From: Syngnathus acus
Taxonomy: Eukaryota > Chordata > Actinopteri > Syngnathiformes > Syngnathidae
DNA length: 64,000 nt
Assembly: GCF_901709675.1 (NCBI RefSeq)
Contig: NC_051096.1
Coordinates: 310,001-374,000, forward strand
Direction of reading: 5' to 3'
Every line of letters starts with the position of its first letter. The stretch's first letter is position 1. The notes under the pieces are model-generated. The model saw only the letters and a list, made by a program, of their open reading frames with translations, had not been told where the DNA came from and searched no databases. Below, piece after piece: positions 50,846 through 60,900 of the stretch. Made by a program: the position numbers and the translations under genes.

Positions 50846-51450
50846 TTTGAGAGCGAACTTGAAACAAATTATTTACAACTCAAATGAACGCGCGCATTTG
50901 TCATCAGTACGTCATTCTTCTTCTTCTTTTCAACTCAAACCGATTCAACTGGTCAGCGCACCACCGCCACCTAGGGGGAATAAATGGCAGCGCCAGCCAA
51001 GCATTTTGACGCTTGTCATGTGAAATCTCCTGAAGAGCCGCATGAAACCAGCCAAAGAGCCGCATGCGGCTCGCGAGCCGCGGGTTGGCTACTGCTGGTC
51101 TAAGCGGTCGTTTATTTAAGCTCCAGTCACTCCTGACTTGTGGGTTCAAATCCCACCACAGCCACTTCTGCATCAATTCAGGTCTGGTCTTTTTGCCCAA
51201 ATCCTGTCAGTGCAGCCGTAAAGTATCAAGACCCTTCAAAGGTTTTTGCGAAATATCAATCTTTGCCTTTTATTCTAACCTGGAGTACCCATTTAATAGG
51301 AAGGCACATATATGCCTCACAAACTGTATGCATTGAGGATGGGTGGTCGACTTCCATGCAGCACAACCAACGTGTGGAAAATATTATGCGCACGACATTT
51401 CTTCTCAAAAGCATGACTTGAAAGAAGGTCCAAAGCAGACAAACTCCAAA

Positions 51451-51519
51451 TAGCAGAGGATGGTTTCGATCCATCGACCTCTGGGTTATGGGCCCAGCAC
51501 GCTCCCGCTGCGCAGTGCT
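51451..51519 (-). tRNA. initiator tRNA-Met(CAU), acceptor stem damaged
   Basis: Minus strand: GCGCAGCGGGAGCGTGCTGG, GCCCATAACCCAGAGGTCGA and TGGATCGAAACCATCCTCTG. The GGGCCCATAACCC anticodon arm and ATCGAAA T-loop are initiator-specific. Three bases are missing after the first AGCA, which breaks the acceptor stem, so it may be a pseudogene. Confidence 0.65.
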
Positions 51520-52007
51520 AGAAATTCATCAAGTCCTCTAATCAGCAAACAAGCATTCGGGTCCAACTCGCAACTGGATTCTGATTGTCACTCATATTGT
51601 TCATTACATTATGAACAAAGCTCAGTCGGGCAGCGCTAACCTGGATGCTGGTGCTCTTTTTGGCGCAGCTGTTGTACATATGATGACCCTGGAAAGTTCA
51701 TCTGGACTACCCTTTTAATAGGTACCTACATGTGTAGTTGGATAGAGACTGCTGAAAGGGGACACATATAGTATGCCTCGTGGACTACATGCATTACTGC
51801 GAGTGAAGGAGAGTGAACAAATAAGTCGGCAGACAAGTTTGCCGATTTATTAGTGCCCAGAAGAGCAGCACTCTGTTCCGTACTGTAACCTGTTAGGTTT
51901 GTTCCCAGTTCTTTATCCTTAATGCTCGATATGCTAACAGTAATTACCAAGAGGCAGCCTTCACAGTTTAACTATTTAATGTATGCCAAAATGATCGATG
52001 CACAGCT
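51520..52007. other. tRNA flanking repeat, no gene
   Basis: Contains a second copy of the spacer phrase CAGCGCTAACCTGGATGCTG and of CTTTTAATAGGTACCTACAT (compare 51292). No coding evidence. Confidence 0.5.
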
Positions 52008-52298
52008 GTGGAGCCCTTTCTGCGAGATGCGGAACTCATGTACAAAATAAAAAATAATCAATTACCAAACAGTATCCAGAGGTTGTTCGAGTGGAGGGAA
52101 AGTACCCATTATTTAAGAGGAACACGTATGTTTAAAAGAGATTTGGTGAGAACAAACTTAAAGTTACATTGTATAACAGTTAGAGGTGTGGAATTATGGA
52201 ACACCAGCAGTGACGAATTAAAGAACTGTAGTACCTTACCTAAGTTTAAAAAAATGTATAAGGACAAAATATTGACGGGATACCGTAACATGCTGTGA
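52008..52298 (+). pseudogene. LINE ORF2 C-terminal remnant
   Basis: AELMYKIKNNQLPNSIQRLF, THYLRGTRMFKRDLVRTNL and VRGVELWNTSSDELKNCST then PKFKKMYKDKIL: the usual C-terminal tail of a CR1/jockey-like fish LINE. RT motifs absent. Confidence 0.6.
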
Positions 52299-52338
52299 AG
52301 TTGTTTAAGTTGCTTTTGTATTTTAATGAGAAAATATA

Positions 52339-52390
52339 TAGTATATATATATATGTGTATATATATATATATATATAAATATATATATGT
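52339..52390. repeat. (TA)n microsatellite
   Basis: TATATATATA runs interrupted by TGTG. Confidence 0.9.
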
Positions 52391-52946
52391 ATAAAATGTA
52401 TATATGTTTTTTTTTCTTTAATATATTGACTATGGACAAATTCTTGACAGAATTAAATAGAAACATGTAGTTACATGGGGTAGAGTCAGATAAGCTTAGG
52501 CTTCCTTCTACTCCCTTTTTGAACAAATATGATTTTACGATAAAGGAAAATTATAATGCAATATCTTTTTTCTTTTATATTCTATTGTACTATGGAGTTA
52601 TCATTTTTCTGTATTTTTATTTTTTTTCTTGTATTTCTTTAATGTTCGAAATAAACGGCCCAGCGCCAAGGTTCCTGCTCTTCTACTACTCTGGTCCGCG
52701 ACTCTGCCTAGCCTGTGTGATAATGTGTGACCTTGTAGTCTTAACTGAGAGCGACTTCTACATATGTGCAAAGGGTGTCATAGAGTAGAGAAAGCTAATA
52801 AAGCAAGAGAAGGGTTACAGCGATATAACGGCATAGCTCAAGCTACCTAGCTAATCACATGTGCCAAAGAGGCCTATTCTAACAAACCGTTGGTGAGAAT
52901 GGGTAGACAGGGAAGCCTGTAAGCGAGTCCGTCACTCGTATACTCA

Positions 52947-52993
52947 ATCGCTTCTCGGCCTTTTGGCTAAGATCAAGTGTAGTATCTGTTCTT
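52947..52993 (+). ncRNA. U2 snRNA 5' fragment (first 47 nt)
   Basis: ATCGCTTCTCGGCCTTTTGG then CTAAGATCAAGTGTAGTATC and TGTTCTT match the highly conserved U2 5' end, including the branch-site recognition region GTAGTA. U2 normally continues ATCAGTTTAATATC; here the sequence switches to LINE code at 52994. I see no obvious snRNA proximal sequence element upstream. Not a functional snRNA. Confidence 0.88.
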
Positions 52994-53488
52994 GGATTTG
53001 GGGGATTAAGAGAGCTGACCATAGAAGAGAGCATTTTAACCATAAAAGTGGTGATTTTACCCTTGCTTTTACTAATCAGTTCTGTTTTCATCCCAACAAT
53101 GAAGGTGCTTTTAGAGTTGGACCGAGCCATTTTTTACTTCATCTGGAAATCCAAGTTGGAGAGACTGAAGAGGGACACCATGAAGAAAAACAAAAAAAAG
53201 GGAGGAAAAGGAGTGCCGGACTTAAAGCTCTTCCTCGGAAGCAGATATGTTGCCCTGCACCTGCGAAGTGCGCTCGTTACACCAAATGCACCGAAAAGCC
53301 AAGCAATGACACGATTCTGGATGGGCTCATACTTCTGGAAACTAAAGCTAATAACCACCGACCAAAGAATTCCTGTGTCTTTTAACCTGCCACCTTCTTA
53401 TTCCTTAATCAAGAAGTTTTTGAAGAACTTTAAATTAGAGCAAGAAAATAGTGAAATTTTAACAAATCACAGATCTATGATCTCTGTC
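52994..53488 (+). pseudogene. L1/Tx1-like LINE ORF2 tail fused to U2
   Basis: Read-through frame: LTIEESILTIKVVILPLLLL, ISSVFIPTMKVLLELDRAIF, FIWKSKLERLKRDTM and KGGKGVPDLKLF, the post-RT region of L1-type elements. The 5' part including the RT core is missing and the 3' end is cut by the next LINE. Keno, a Tx1-clade LINE known to target U2 genes in fish, is a candidate family. Confidence 0.6.
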
Positions 53489-53732
53489 GTACAGACTTAG
53501 ACTTAGAGACTTAGACAAACTTTATTGTCATTTTGTCAACACTGGGTGTACACGAAACGAAATTTCGTTGCATACGGCTTTCAACAAAGTAGTGATATTG
53601 CGGCTGGTTAAAAAGTGACATTCTATATAAAAATATGAAATAAGATAAGTATAAAGTACAAAGTGCAGCAGTGATAAAGTATGTAAACAGTGCAGGAGAC
53701 AAAAACAGTATTTACAAGTGTGCAGAGGAATG

Positions 53733-54302
53733 CTAAGTTTGAATGTTCAATAGTCTGACGACAGCAGGGAAAAAACTATTGCAGAACCTGGTGGACCTGC
53801 AGCGGATGCTGCGAAACCTCTTCCCAGAGGGCAGCAGGGAGAACAGTCCATGGTGGGGGTGTGATGGGTCACTGATAATATTACGGGCTCGGGACACGCA
53901 GCGCTGGGATGACAAGTCCTGAATGGAGGGGAGAGGAGCCCCGATGATCCTCTCTGCTGTCCTCACCACTCTCCTCAGGTTCTTCCAATCGGAGGCGCTG
54001 CAACCTCCACACCACACTGAGAGACAGCTTGTCAGAATGCTCTCTATGGTGCTTCGGTAGAACGTCCTCATGATGGGTGGGGGCAGGTGGGCTCTCCTCA
54101 TCCTCCGCAGGAAGTACAAGCGCTTCTGTGCCCTCTTGACCAGTGTTGTGGTGTTCACAGTCCAGGTGAGGTCGTCTGTGATGTGGACCCCCAGGAATTT
54201 AGTGCTGCTGACCACCTCCACAGCTGAGCTGTCGATGATCAGTGGAGCGTGGTGAGGCTGGTTCTTCCTGAAGTCGACGATGATCTCCTTCGTCTTCTCC
54301 AC
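53733..54302 (-). pseudogene. LINE B RT, C-terminal piece downstream of hAT insertion
   Basis: Starts EKTKEIIVDFRKNQPHH and continues to LLPSGKRFRSIRCRSTRFC and a normal stop. It is the downstream half of the ORF beginning at 57798. Confidence 0.85.
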
Positions 54303-54321
54303 ATTCAGGATCAGGCTATTG

Positions 54322-55595
54322 CAGGGGTGGGCAAACTACGGCCCACGGGACCGTTTAATCCGGCCCGCCAACCCTGAATTAATTGTATTATTAAACTTTT
54401 TTTTTGTCATTTTGCCTGCAATGACTGCGTTTCCCCAGTAGATGGGGAACCGCTCGCCTGCGCATTTACTACCGGAAGCCGTGTCAGAAAGCTCGGTGCA
54501 CACTCACAAGTGCGTGTACGTACGTACTCAGTAGTACGGACATGGCGCACTCGCGCTCTATTTGTATCAGTCCCGAATTTAGAGCGTGGGCTGTGACGAC
54601 AGCATTCTTGTAATTCGCTCGCTGAGCTTTCAGATACAGTTTTACGCTAAAGCCACCCACAAAACTTCCCCTGGAATCCTTCCATTAAAATGAGTGGCCC
54701 GAAGAAAAGAAGTGAGTGCCGAATGTTAAAAGAGTGGCCAATTTGGCTCGACGTACGCGACGTGACGTTCAGCCACATCAACCCGTCACAGATCGAGGTA
54801 AACGGATCTCTCCTAAGAATTGCCACAACAAATTTTACTCCAGACTATGATGCACTAGCAAAAAAGGGAGACCAACAACACTGTTCCCACTGAAAATGAA
54901 GGGGAGGCTCTCAAGTTTGTTGTAAAAAAATGCATTTTGAATATGATTTGTACACATAGCAGGGATTGAAACTAGCGACCATTCTCATTTTCAAACAATG
55001 CAGGATGCTCAAGGACATTGATGCACCACCTGTTTGCGACTAATCTTAACCTGTAAAGTTCTTAAGGCTTACTTTAAGGAAGTGTTTCCCGTTTCCTCAC
55101 CTATGTTACCAGGTGTTTGTGAGTTAAAACTCTGCTCTGATGTTCAGATACCCCTCACCGTGTTGCCGTTTTGATTACTTTATTTGGATGTATGCTTTCA
55201 CCGATTCTTCAAGATGATATATTTGGTCAGAATGTTTGCTGTTTCATGTGATCTCATAAGATAAACATTTTTCATTAATCTGACCTGCAGGCACTGAAGT
55301 GATGGAGACTGTTATTCATAATAATAGTGTCGTATTTTATGAGAATCACTGATAGCAGTTTTTTAGTGATTTTTTTTTTTTAATGCTGTTAATAAATGCA
55401 TTTGTTTTCAAAAAACTTGTTTGGAATATCCATGCTTTACTACCTACTAAAGGCCAAAATCTTTTATGCAATGACCTTTACAGGTCGCTTATATTACTTC
55501 ACACAAACACTACGTCCATCTGCTCCTGGTTCGGCCCTCCGGTCCAAATTTAGAACCCAGTTCGGCCCGCGAGTCAAAAAGTTTGCCCACCCGTG
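54322..55595 (+). mobile_element. hAT family 2 copy 3, perfect TSD
   Basis: Left CAGGGGTGGGCAAACT, right AGTTTGCCCACCCGTG with one change. TSD GGCTATTG at 54314-54321 and 55596-55603. It splits the LINE B RT just after the FADD region. Reverse orientation relative to copy 2. Confidence 0.95.
54690..54893 (+). CDS. 67-codon mini-ORF of hAT family 2 copy 3
   Basis: Appears to encode exactly the same peptide as 37458-37661 (MSGPKKRSECRMLKEWPIWL ... DYDALAKKGDQQHCSH). This points to a recently amplified non-autonomous subfamily. Confidence 0.5.
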   Translation: MSGPKKRSECRMLKEWPIWLDVRDVTFSHINPSQIEVNGSLLRIATTNFTPDYDALAKKGDQQHCSH

Positions 55596-55603
55596 GGCTA
55601 TTG

Positions 55604-57798
55604 TCTCTGCACCAGCCCACCAACTGCTCCACCTCCTCTCTGTAGTCCAGGTCGTTGTTGTCACTGATGAGGCCCACCACCGTTGTGTCGTCTGCAAACT
55701 TCACGATGTGATTGGTGGTGAACCTGGGGGCGCAGTCGTGTGTCATCAGGGTGAACAGCAGGGGGCTCAGGACGCAGCCCTGAGGGGAGCCTGTGCTGAG
55801 GGTGATGACATCTGAGGTGTTCTGTCCGACCCGGACTGACTGAGTTCTGTTGGTGAGGAAGTCTAGCAGCCAGTTTCGAAGGGGGGTGCTGAAGCCCAGG
55901 TGTTCCAGTTTTTCCACCAGATGCTGTGGAATGATGGTGTTAAACACTGAGCTGAAGTCCAGGAACAGCAACCGCACGTGGGTCTTCTCCAGGTGAGCCA
56001 GGCTCAGGTGAAGAACGGAGGAGATGGCACCCTCAGTAGAGCGGTTCTGCCGGTAGGCAAACTGGAACGGGTCGAATGTTGGGGGGAGTCTGGAGACGAT
56101 GTGTTCTTTGAGCAGCCTTTCGAAGCACTTCATCATGATGGGAGTCAGTGCCACAGGTCTGTAGTCATTCAGTGAGGTGATTTGAGGTTTCTTCGGCACC
56201 GGAATGATGGAGGCAGCCTTGAAGCATACTGGCACTGTGGCTTGGCCCAGCGAGATGTTAAAAATGTCTGTGATGACACCAGCCAGCTGACCTGCACATT
56301 CCTTGAACACCCGCCCAGGTATGTTGTCGGGGCCTGGGGCCTTACGTGGGTCGACTCTTCTCAGAGTCTTCCACACGTCGGCTGAGTCAAGGCAGAGTGC
56401 CTCCTCTTCCTGAAGGGGAACAGATTTAACTGCAGGAGTGCTGTTTAGTGCCTCAAACCGCCCAAAGAAGTTATTTAGACCATTTAGGAAGTCAGCATCA
56501 TCCTCACCCACCGGGGGGGAGGGTAAGTTGTAGTCCGTGATCGCCCGTATGCCTTGCCACATACTCCTGGTGTTATTGCCGTCGTGGAAAAAATCCTGAA
56601 TTTTTCGACTGTGGCTTCGCTTCGCTAACCTGATGGCACGGTTCAAGTTGGCTCTCGCTGTCCTCAGTGCCTCCTTGTCGCCAGACTTGAAGGCTGAGTT
56701 CCGTGCTCGTAGCGTATGACGTACCTCCTCAGTCATCCAGGGTCGTTGGTTGGCTCGGGTGATGATGTTCTTAGTGGTGCTGACGTCCTCGGTGCATTTG
56801 TTGATGTAGGCTGACACAGTCATGGCGTACTCATCAATGTCGATCTGATTGTCATATGTTGCTGCTGATTTGAACATGTCCCAGTCAGAGCACTCAAAGC
56901 AGTCCTGGAGTGCCTCCATGGCCCCCTCAGACCACACCCTCACCTGCTTCACTGTGGGTTTTGCTCTGATCAGCAGGGGCCTGTATGCAGGGATTAGCAT
57001 AACAGATAGGTGGTCTGAAGAGCCGAGGTGGGGGCGGGGGGCTGCTCTGAATGCATCCTTTATATTGGTGTAAACCAAGTCCAGAGTGTTCTCTCCCCGA
57101 GTTGGAAAATCCACGTGTTGGTAAAAATGAGGGAGAATAGTCTTCATGTTAGCCTGGTTGAAGTCCCCAGCAATGATGAAAACACCCTCTGTGTGCGTGG
57201 ATTGCAGCGCACCGATTGTCCGATAGAGAACGCTCATGGCCTCTTTAGTATTAGCGCTAGGAGGCACATACACAGCCGTGATGCTAACAACAGTAAACTC
57301 CCCGGGCAGGTAGAAGGGTCTGCAGTTAACAGTCAAAAGCTCGATGTCCAAAGAGCAGAAGCTGGCGACAGATCTAGCATTTTTGCACCAGTTGTTGTTG
57401 ATGTAGACACACAGCCCACCTCCTCGGGCTTTACCGCTTAGTTCGCTGTTTCTGTCGGCGCGGAATGTAGCGAGCCCCTCCAGGCTAACGGCGTTGTCCG
57501 GTATTGATGAGTTCAGCCATGTCTCCGTCAGGATGAGAGCGCAGCAGTTTCTAACCTCCCTCTTTGAAGAGAGTTCCAGTTGTAGATGGTCCATTTTATT
57601 ATCCAGTGAGCGGACGTTGGAGAGGAAGATGGATGGAAGCGGCGGTTTGTAGGGGTTAGCTTTTAGCTTAGCCGTTAGCCCACCTCGACAGCCGCGCTTC
57701 CGCCGCCGGTCACACCGCCTACGCTTACTCCTCCTCCGGCGTGTGCTGCCCGGCGAGCCCGCTGCATCGTGAGCTTCTGGGGCTAGTGCCCGAAGCAC
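55604..57798 (-). pseudogene. LINE B ORF: endonuclease and RT up to hAT insertion
   Basis: The frame runs from MLRALAPEAHDAAGSPG at 57798. Endonuclease: [110 protein letters not shown] (motif A), [18 protein letters not shown] (motif B), VKFADDTTVVGLI. It was intact up to the hAT insertion. The N-terminus is Arg-rich. A start upstream of 57798 is possible. Confidence 0.85.
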
Positions 57799-57907
57799 TC
57801 CAAGGCTACGTAAACAGACTAGGGTAGTTGTGGCTACGAGTCCGAAAACACTTGATGACCGTACCTCCAGCAGGCGCTGGCGATCATATACTAACCTACT
57901 GGATGGA

Positions 57908-60900
57908 TAAATAATAATAATAAATTATATTTATAACGCACTTTATATTCGGGGGAATCTCAGAGTGCTACATGGCAGATAAAAAACAAGAAAACAAAAC
58001 AAGGACAAGTATAAAACAACTGGACGACAACCAAGATATGAGAGAAATTACGGAAATGCTAAGGTAAAGAGGTGAGTTTTAAGTCCAGTTTTGAAAGAGT
58101 CAGTGGATTGGGGTGCTCTTAGGTGGTCGGGGAGGGAGTTCCACAGTGTAGGGGCTGTATGGCAGAAGGCCCGGTCGCCCATGGTGAGCAGCTTGGTTTT
58201 CGGAACGTGGAGAAGGTGTGAATTGGATGAGCAGAGGCTTCGGGTGGCAGGTTTTGGGGCAAGGAGTTCTTTGAGGTATGGGGGAGCATGTCCGAGGATA
58301 CAATGGTGAGTGAGGAGGGCGATCTTATAATCAATTCGGAATTTGATGGGGAGCCAGTGCAGAGAACGGAGGATGGGTGTGATGTGATTGCTTTTCCGCA
58401 CCCTCATCAGGATCCTAGCAGCGCTGTTTTGAATGTACTGAAGCCTCTGGAGGCTCTTGCTAGGGATCCCGATGAGGAGTGCGTTACAATAGTCTAGCCT
58501 TGAGGAGACAAAGGCGTGGACAAGTTTTTCAGCATCCGTCAGGGTAAGTGTGGGGCGGAGTTTGGAAATATTTCTGAGGTGGAAGAAGGAGGTTTTGCAG
58601 ATGTGTTTTATGTGTGACTCAAGGTTGAGTTGAGGGTCCAGTTTCACACCCAGGTTGGTGACAGTGGCTGAGAGGGGAATAGTGAGACCGGCGAATAAGA
58701 TGCTTGTTATTGGGCAGATATGGATCTGATGGGGAGTGCCAATTAACATGGCTTGGGTTTTGTCACTGTTAACTTGCAGGAAGCTGAGATTCATCCACGC
58801 CTTTATCTCCTCCAGACACAGGGAGAGGATGGATGAGGGAGATGGAGAAGGCTGGGTTATGGAGGGCGGGGGGTCAAGTTTGAGGTATAGCTGGGTGTCG
58901 TCCGCATAACAATGATATGAGATGCCGAACTTCCTGATTATATTGCCGAGGGGTAGTATGTAGAGAGTGAAGAGGGTAGGACCGAGTACAGATCCCTGGG
59001 GGACACCGGAGGTGACAGTGTGAGTGTCGGATTTTTTCCCCCCCAGGGAAACGTACTCGGTCCGGTTCGAGAGGTAGGACTGAAGCCAGGTTAGAGCAGT
59101 GCCAGAGAATCCAGTGGAGTGAAGTTGGTTAAGGAGGATATTGTGGTGGACAGTGTCAAATGCGGCGGACAGATCCAACAGGATGAGAAGTGACGGGAAG
59201 CCTGCATCGGCAGCCATGAGAAGGTCGTTGGTGACCCTAACAAGTGCTGTTTCAGTGCTGTGGCCAGAGCGAAACCCGGATTGAAATTTCTCAGCGATGT
59301 TATTGCGGGTGAGATGAGTGTGAAGTTGGGCAGCTACCACGTTTTCCAGAACCTTGGAGAGGAACGGGAGGTTAGATATTGGTCTGTAGTTGGCAAGGTT
59401 GTCCGGGTCAAGTGAGGGTTTTTTGAGCAGGGGGGTAATAGTGGCAGTCTTCAATGCAGTGGGTACAGAGCCAGACTGGAGTGAGAGGTTGATGACATTG
59501 GTTATTAGGGGACTAATGGCTGAAGTTTGTTGTTTAATGAGGGCTGTGGGGAAAGGGTCCAGGGCACATGTGGAGGGTTTCATCTTTTTGATGATGTCCT
59601 CTACCTCCGACTGCAAGATAGGGGAGAAGCAGCGGAGAGGCTGGACTGTCCCGGGTGGAAGGAAGGGGGGAGGAGGTGAAATGGTGGGGCCAGAAGAGGA
59701 GAGAAGCTGGGTGCGGATGTTGTCAACCTTAGCGGTAAAGAAGGTCATAAAGTTATTGGACACTACCTCTGAGGATTCTGTTGGAGTGGTGGGTTGGGGT
59801 TTGAGAAAGTGGTTGATGGTTGAAAAGAGCTGTTTTGAATTTCCAGGGGTATTGTTTATGATATTGGAATAGAACTGGGCACGTGCAGTCCCAAGGGCTT
59901 TTGAGTAGGCCTTCTGATGTTCTTTGTAGGCCTGTTTGTGCACGGTCAGTCCAGAGGCTTTAAGACGACGCTCCAGGATGCGTCCAGTTGACTTCATCAG
60001 ACGCAGCTCACTGGTGTACCAGGGGGCTGAGCGTGAAAAAGTGACTGTTTTGTTTTTTTGGGGGGCGTGGATACTTAGAGGTTTGGCCAAAGACTTATTG
60101 TAATGGTCCACTGCCTTGCTGACTGATGTAAAGGTTGCAGAGGAGGAGGAGAGAAGCTGGAGGTCCTGTGCTACAGTGTCTTGGTTGATGTTTTTGAAAT
60201 TTCTGAATGAGATTTGCCGCTTGAGTTTGGAGTGGGGGCGTGGGAAAGGAAGTACCATTTGAATAAGTTTGTGGTCAGACACACCGACCTCGTGAACTTG
60301 CAGGTTGCTTATGGCCGATGAGGAGATGACAAGGTCAAGTGTATGCCCTTTGTCATGTGTGGGGACATTTACATGTTGGGTGAGGTGTAAACAGTCCAAT
60401 AGTTGCAACAGGTCAGAGGCAGGGGGGCGGGAGGGGGTGTCGACATGGATGTTAACATCACCTAGTATGGTTAGATTAGAGGAAGTGGAGGTACAGAGGG
60501 TAGTGAGTAGATCGTGTAGTTCTGGAATGAAAGAGGAGTTTGGTTTAGGAGGGCGGTAAATAAGTAAAACTGTGATAGGATATGGAGGTTTACATTTGAA
60601 TGCAAGGGATTCGAATGAGGAGTGATCAGGTAGAGGGAGGGGGGACAGCTCTAGATCAAGACGGTGGAGTACAGCCAGGCCACCGCCACGGCGAGTGCTG
60701 CGAGGTTTACTTATGTATTTATAACCAGAGGGACAGGCTTCATTGTGGGATTGATAGACATCCGGTGGTTGCCAGGTCTCAGTCAGGCACATTATGTCTA
60801 AGCCTTTGTCCAGGATGAGGTCGTGAATAAATGATGATTTACGGGTGAGTGCTTGGATGTTGAGGAGATCCATTTTGATTGTGGCTGTGGGGCTGTGTTT

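Larger units (their letters stand above)
50165..51097 (-). mobile_element. hAT family 1 copy B, complete ends, perfect TSD
   Basis: Ends CAAGGGTGGCCAACC and GGTTGGCTACTGCTG. TSD GTCTAAGC at 50157-50164 and 51098-51105. The interior holds AAGAGCCACAT/GAGCCGCATG repeats, a poly-C run and the N-terminal transposase exon only, so it is a non-autonomous derivative of 933 bp. Confidence 0.92.
50140..51163 (+). pseudogene. tRNA-Leu(AAG) split in the D-arm by a hAT element
   Basis: 5' piece GGTAGTGTGGCCGAGCGGTC then TAAGC; 3' piece GGTCGTTTATTTAAGCTCCA, variable arm GTCACTCCTGAC, T-arm GTGGGTTCAAATCCCAC. The anticodon AAG is recognisable, though stem pairing has decayed. The insertion lies exactly in the D-loop. 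Confidence 0.78.
53490..57880 (-). mobile_element. Rex1-like LINE family B, near full length, split by hAT
   Basis: 3' tail of AGACTTAG repeats at 53490-53515 (TCTAAG on the minus strand), AATAAA-type end, RT and endonuclease in one ORF interrupted at 54321. The same family as 13942-14882. Confidence 0.87.

Noticed and set aside
52008-52298. Short host protein gene
   Set aside because: The LRGxxxFKxxxVRTNLK...VELWN pattern is a LINE C-terminal tail.
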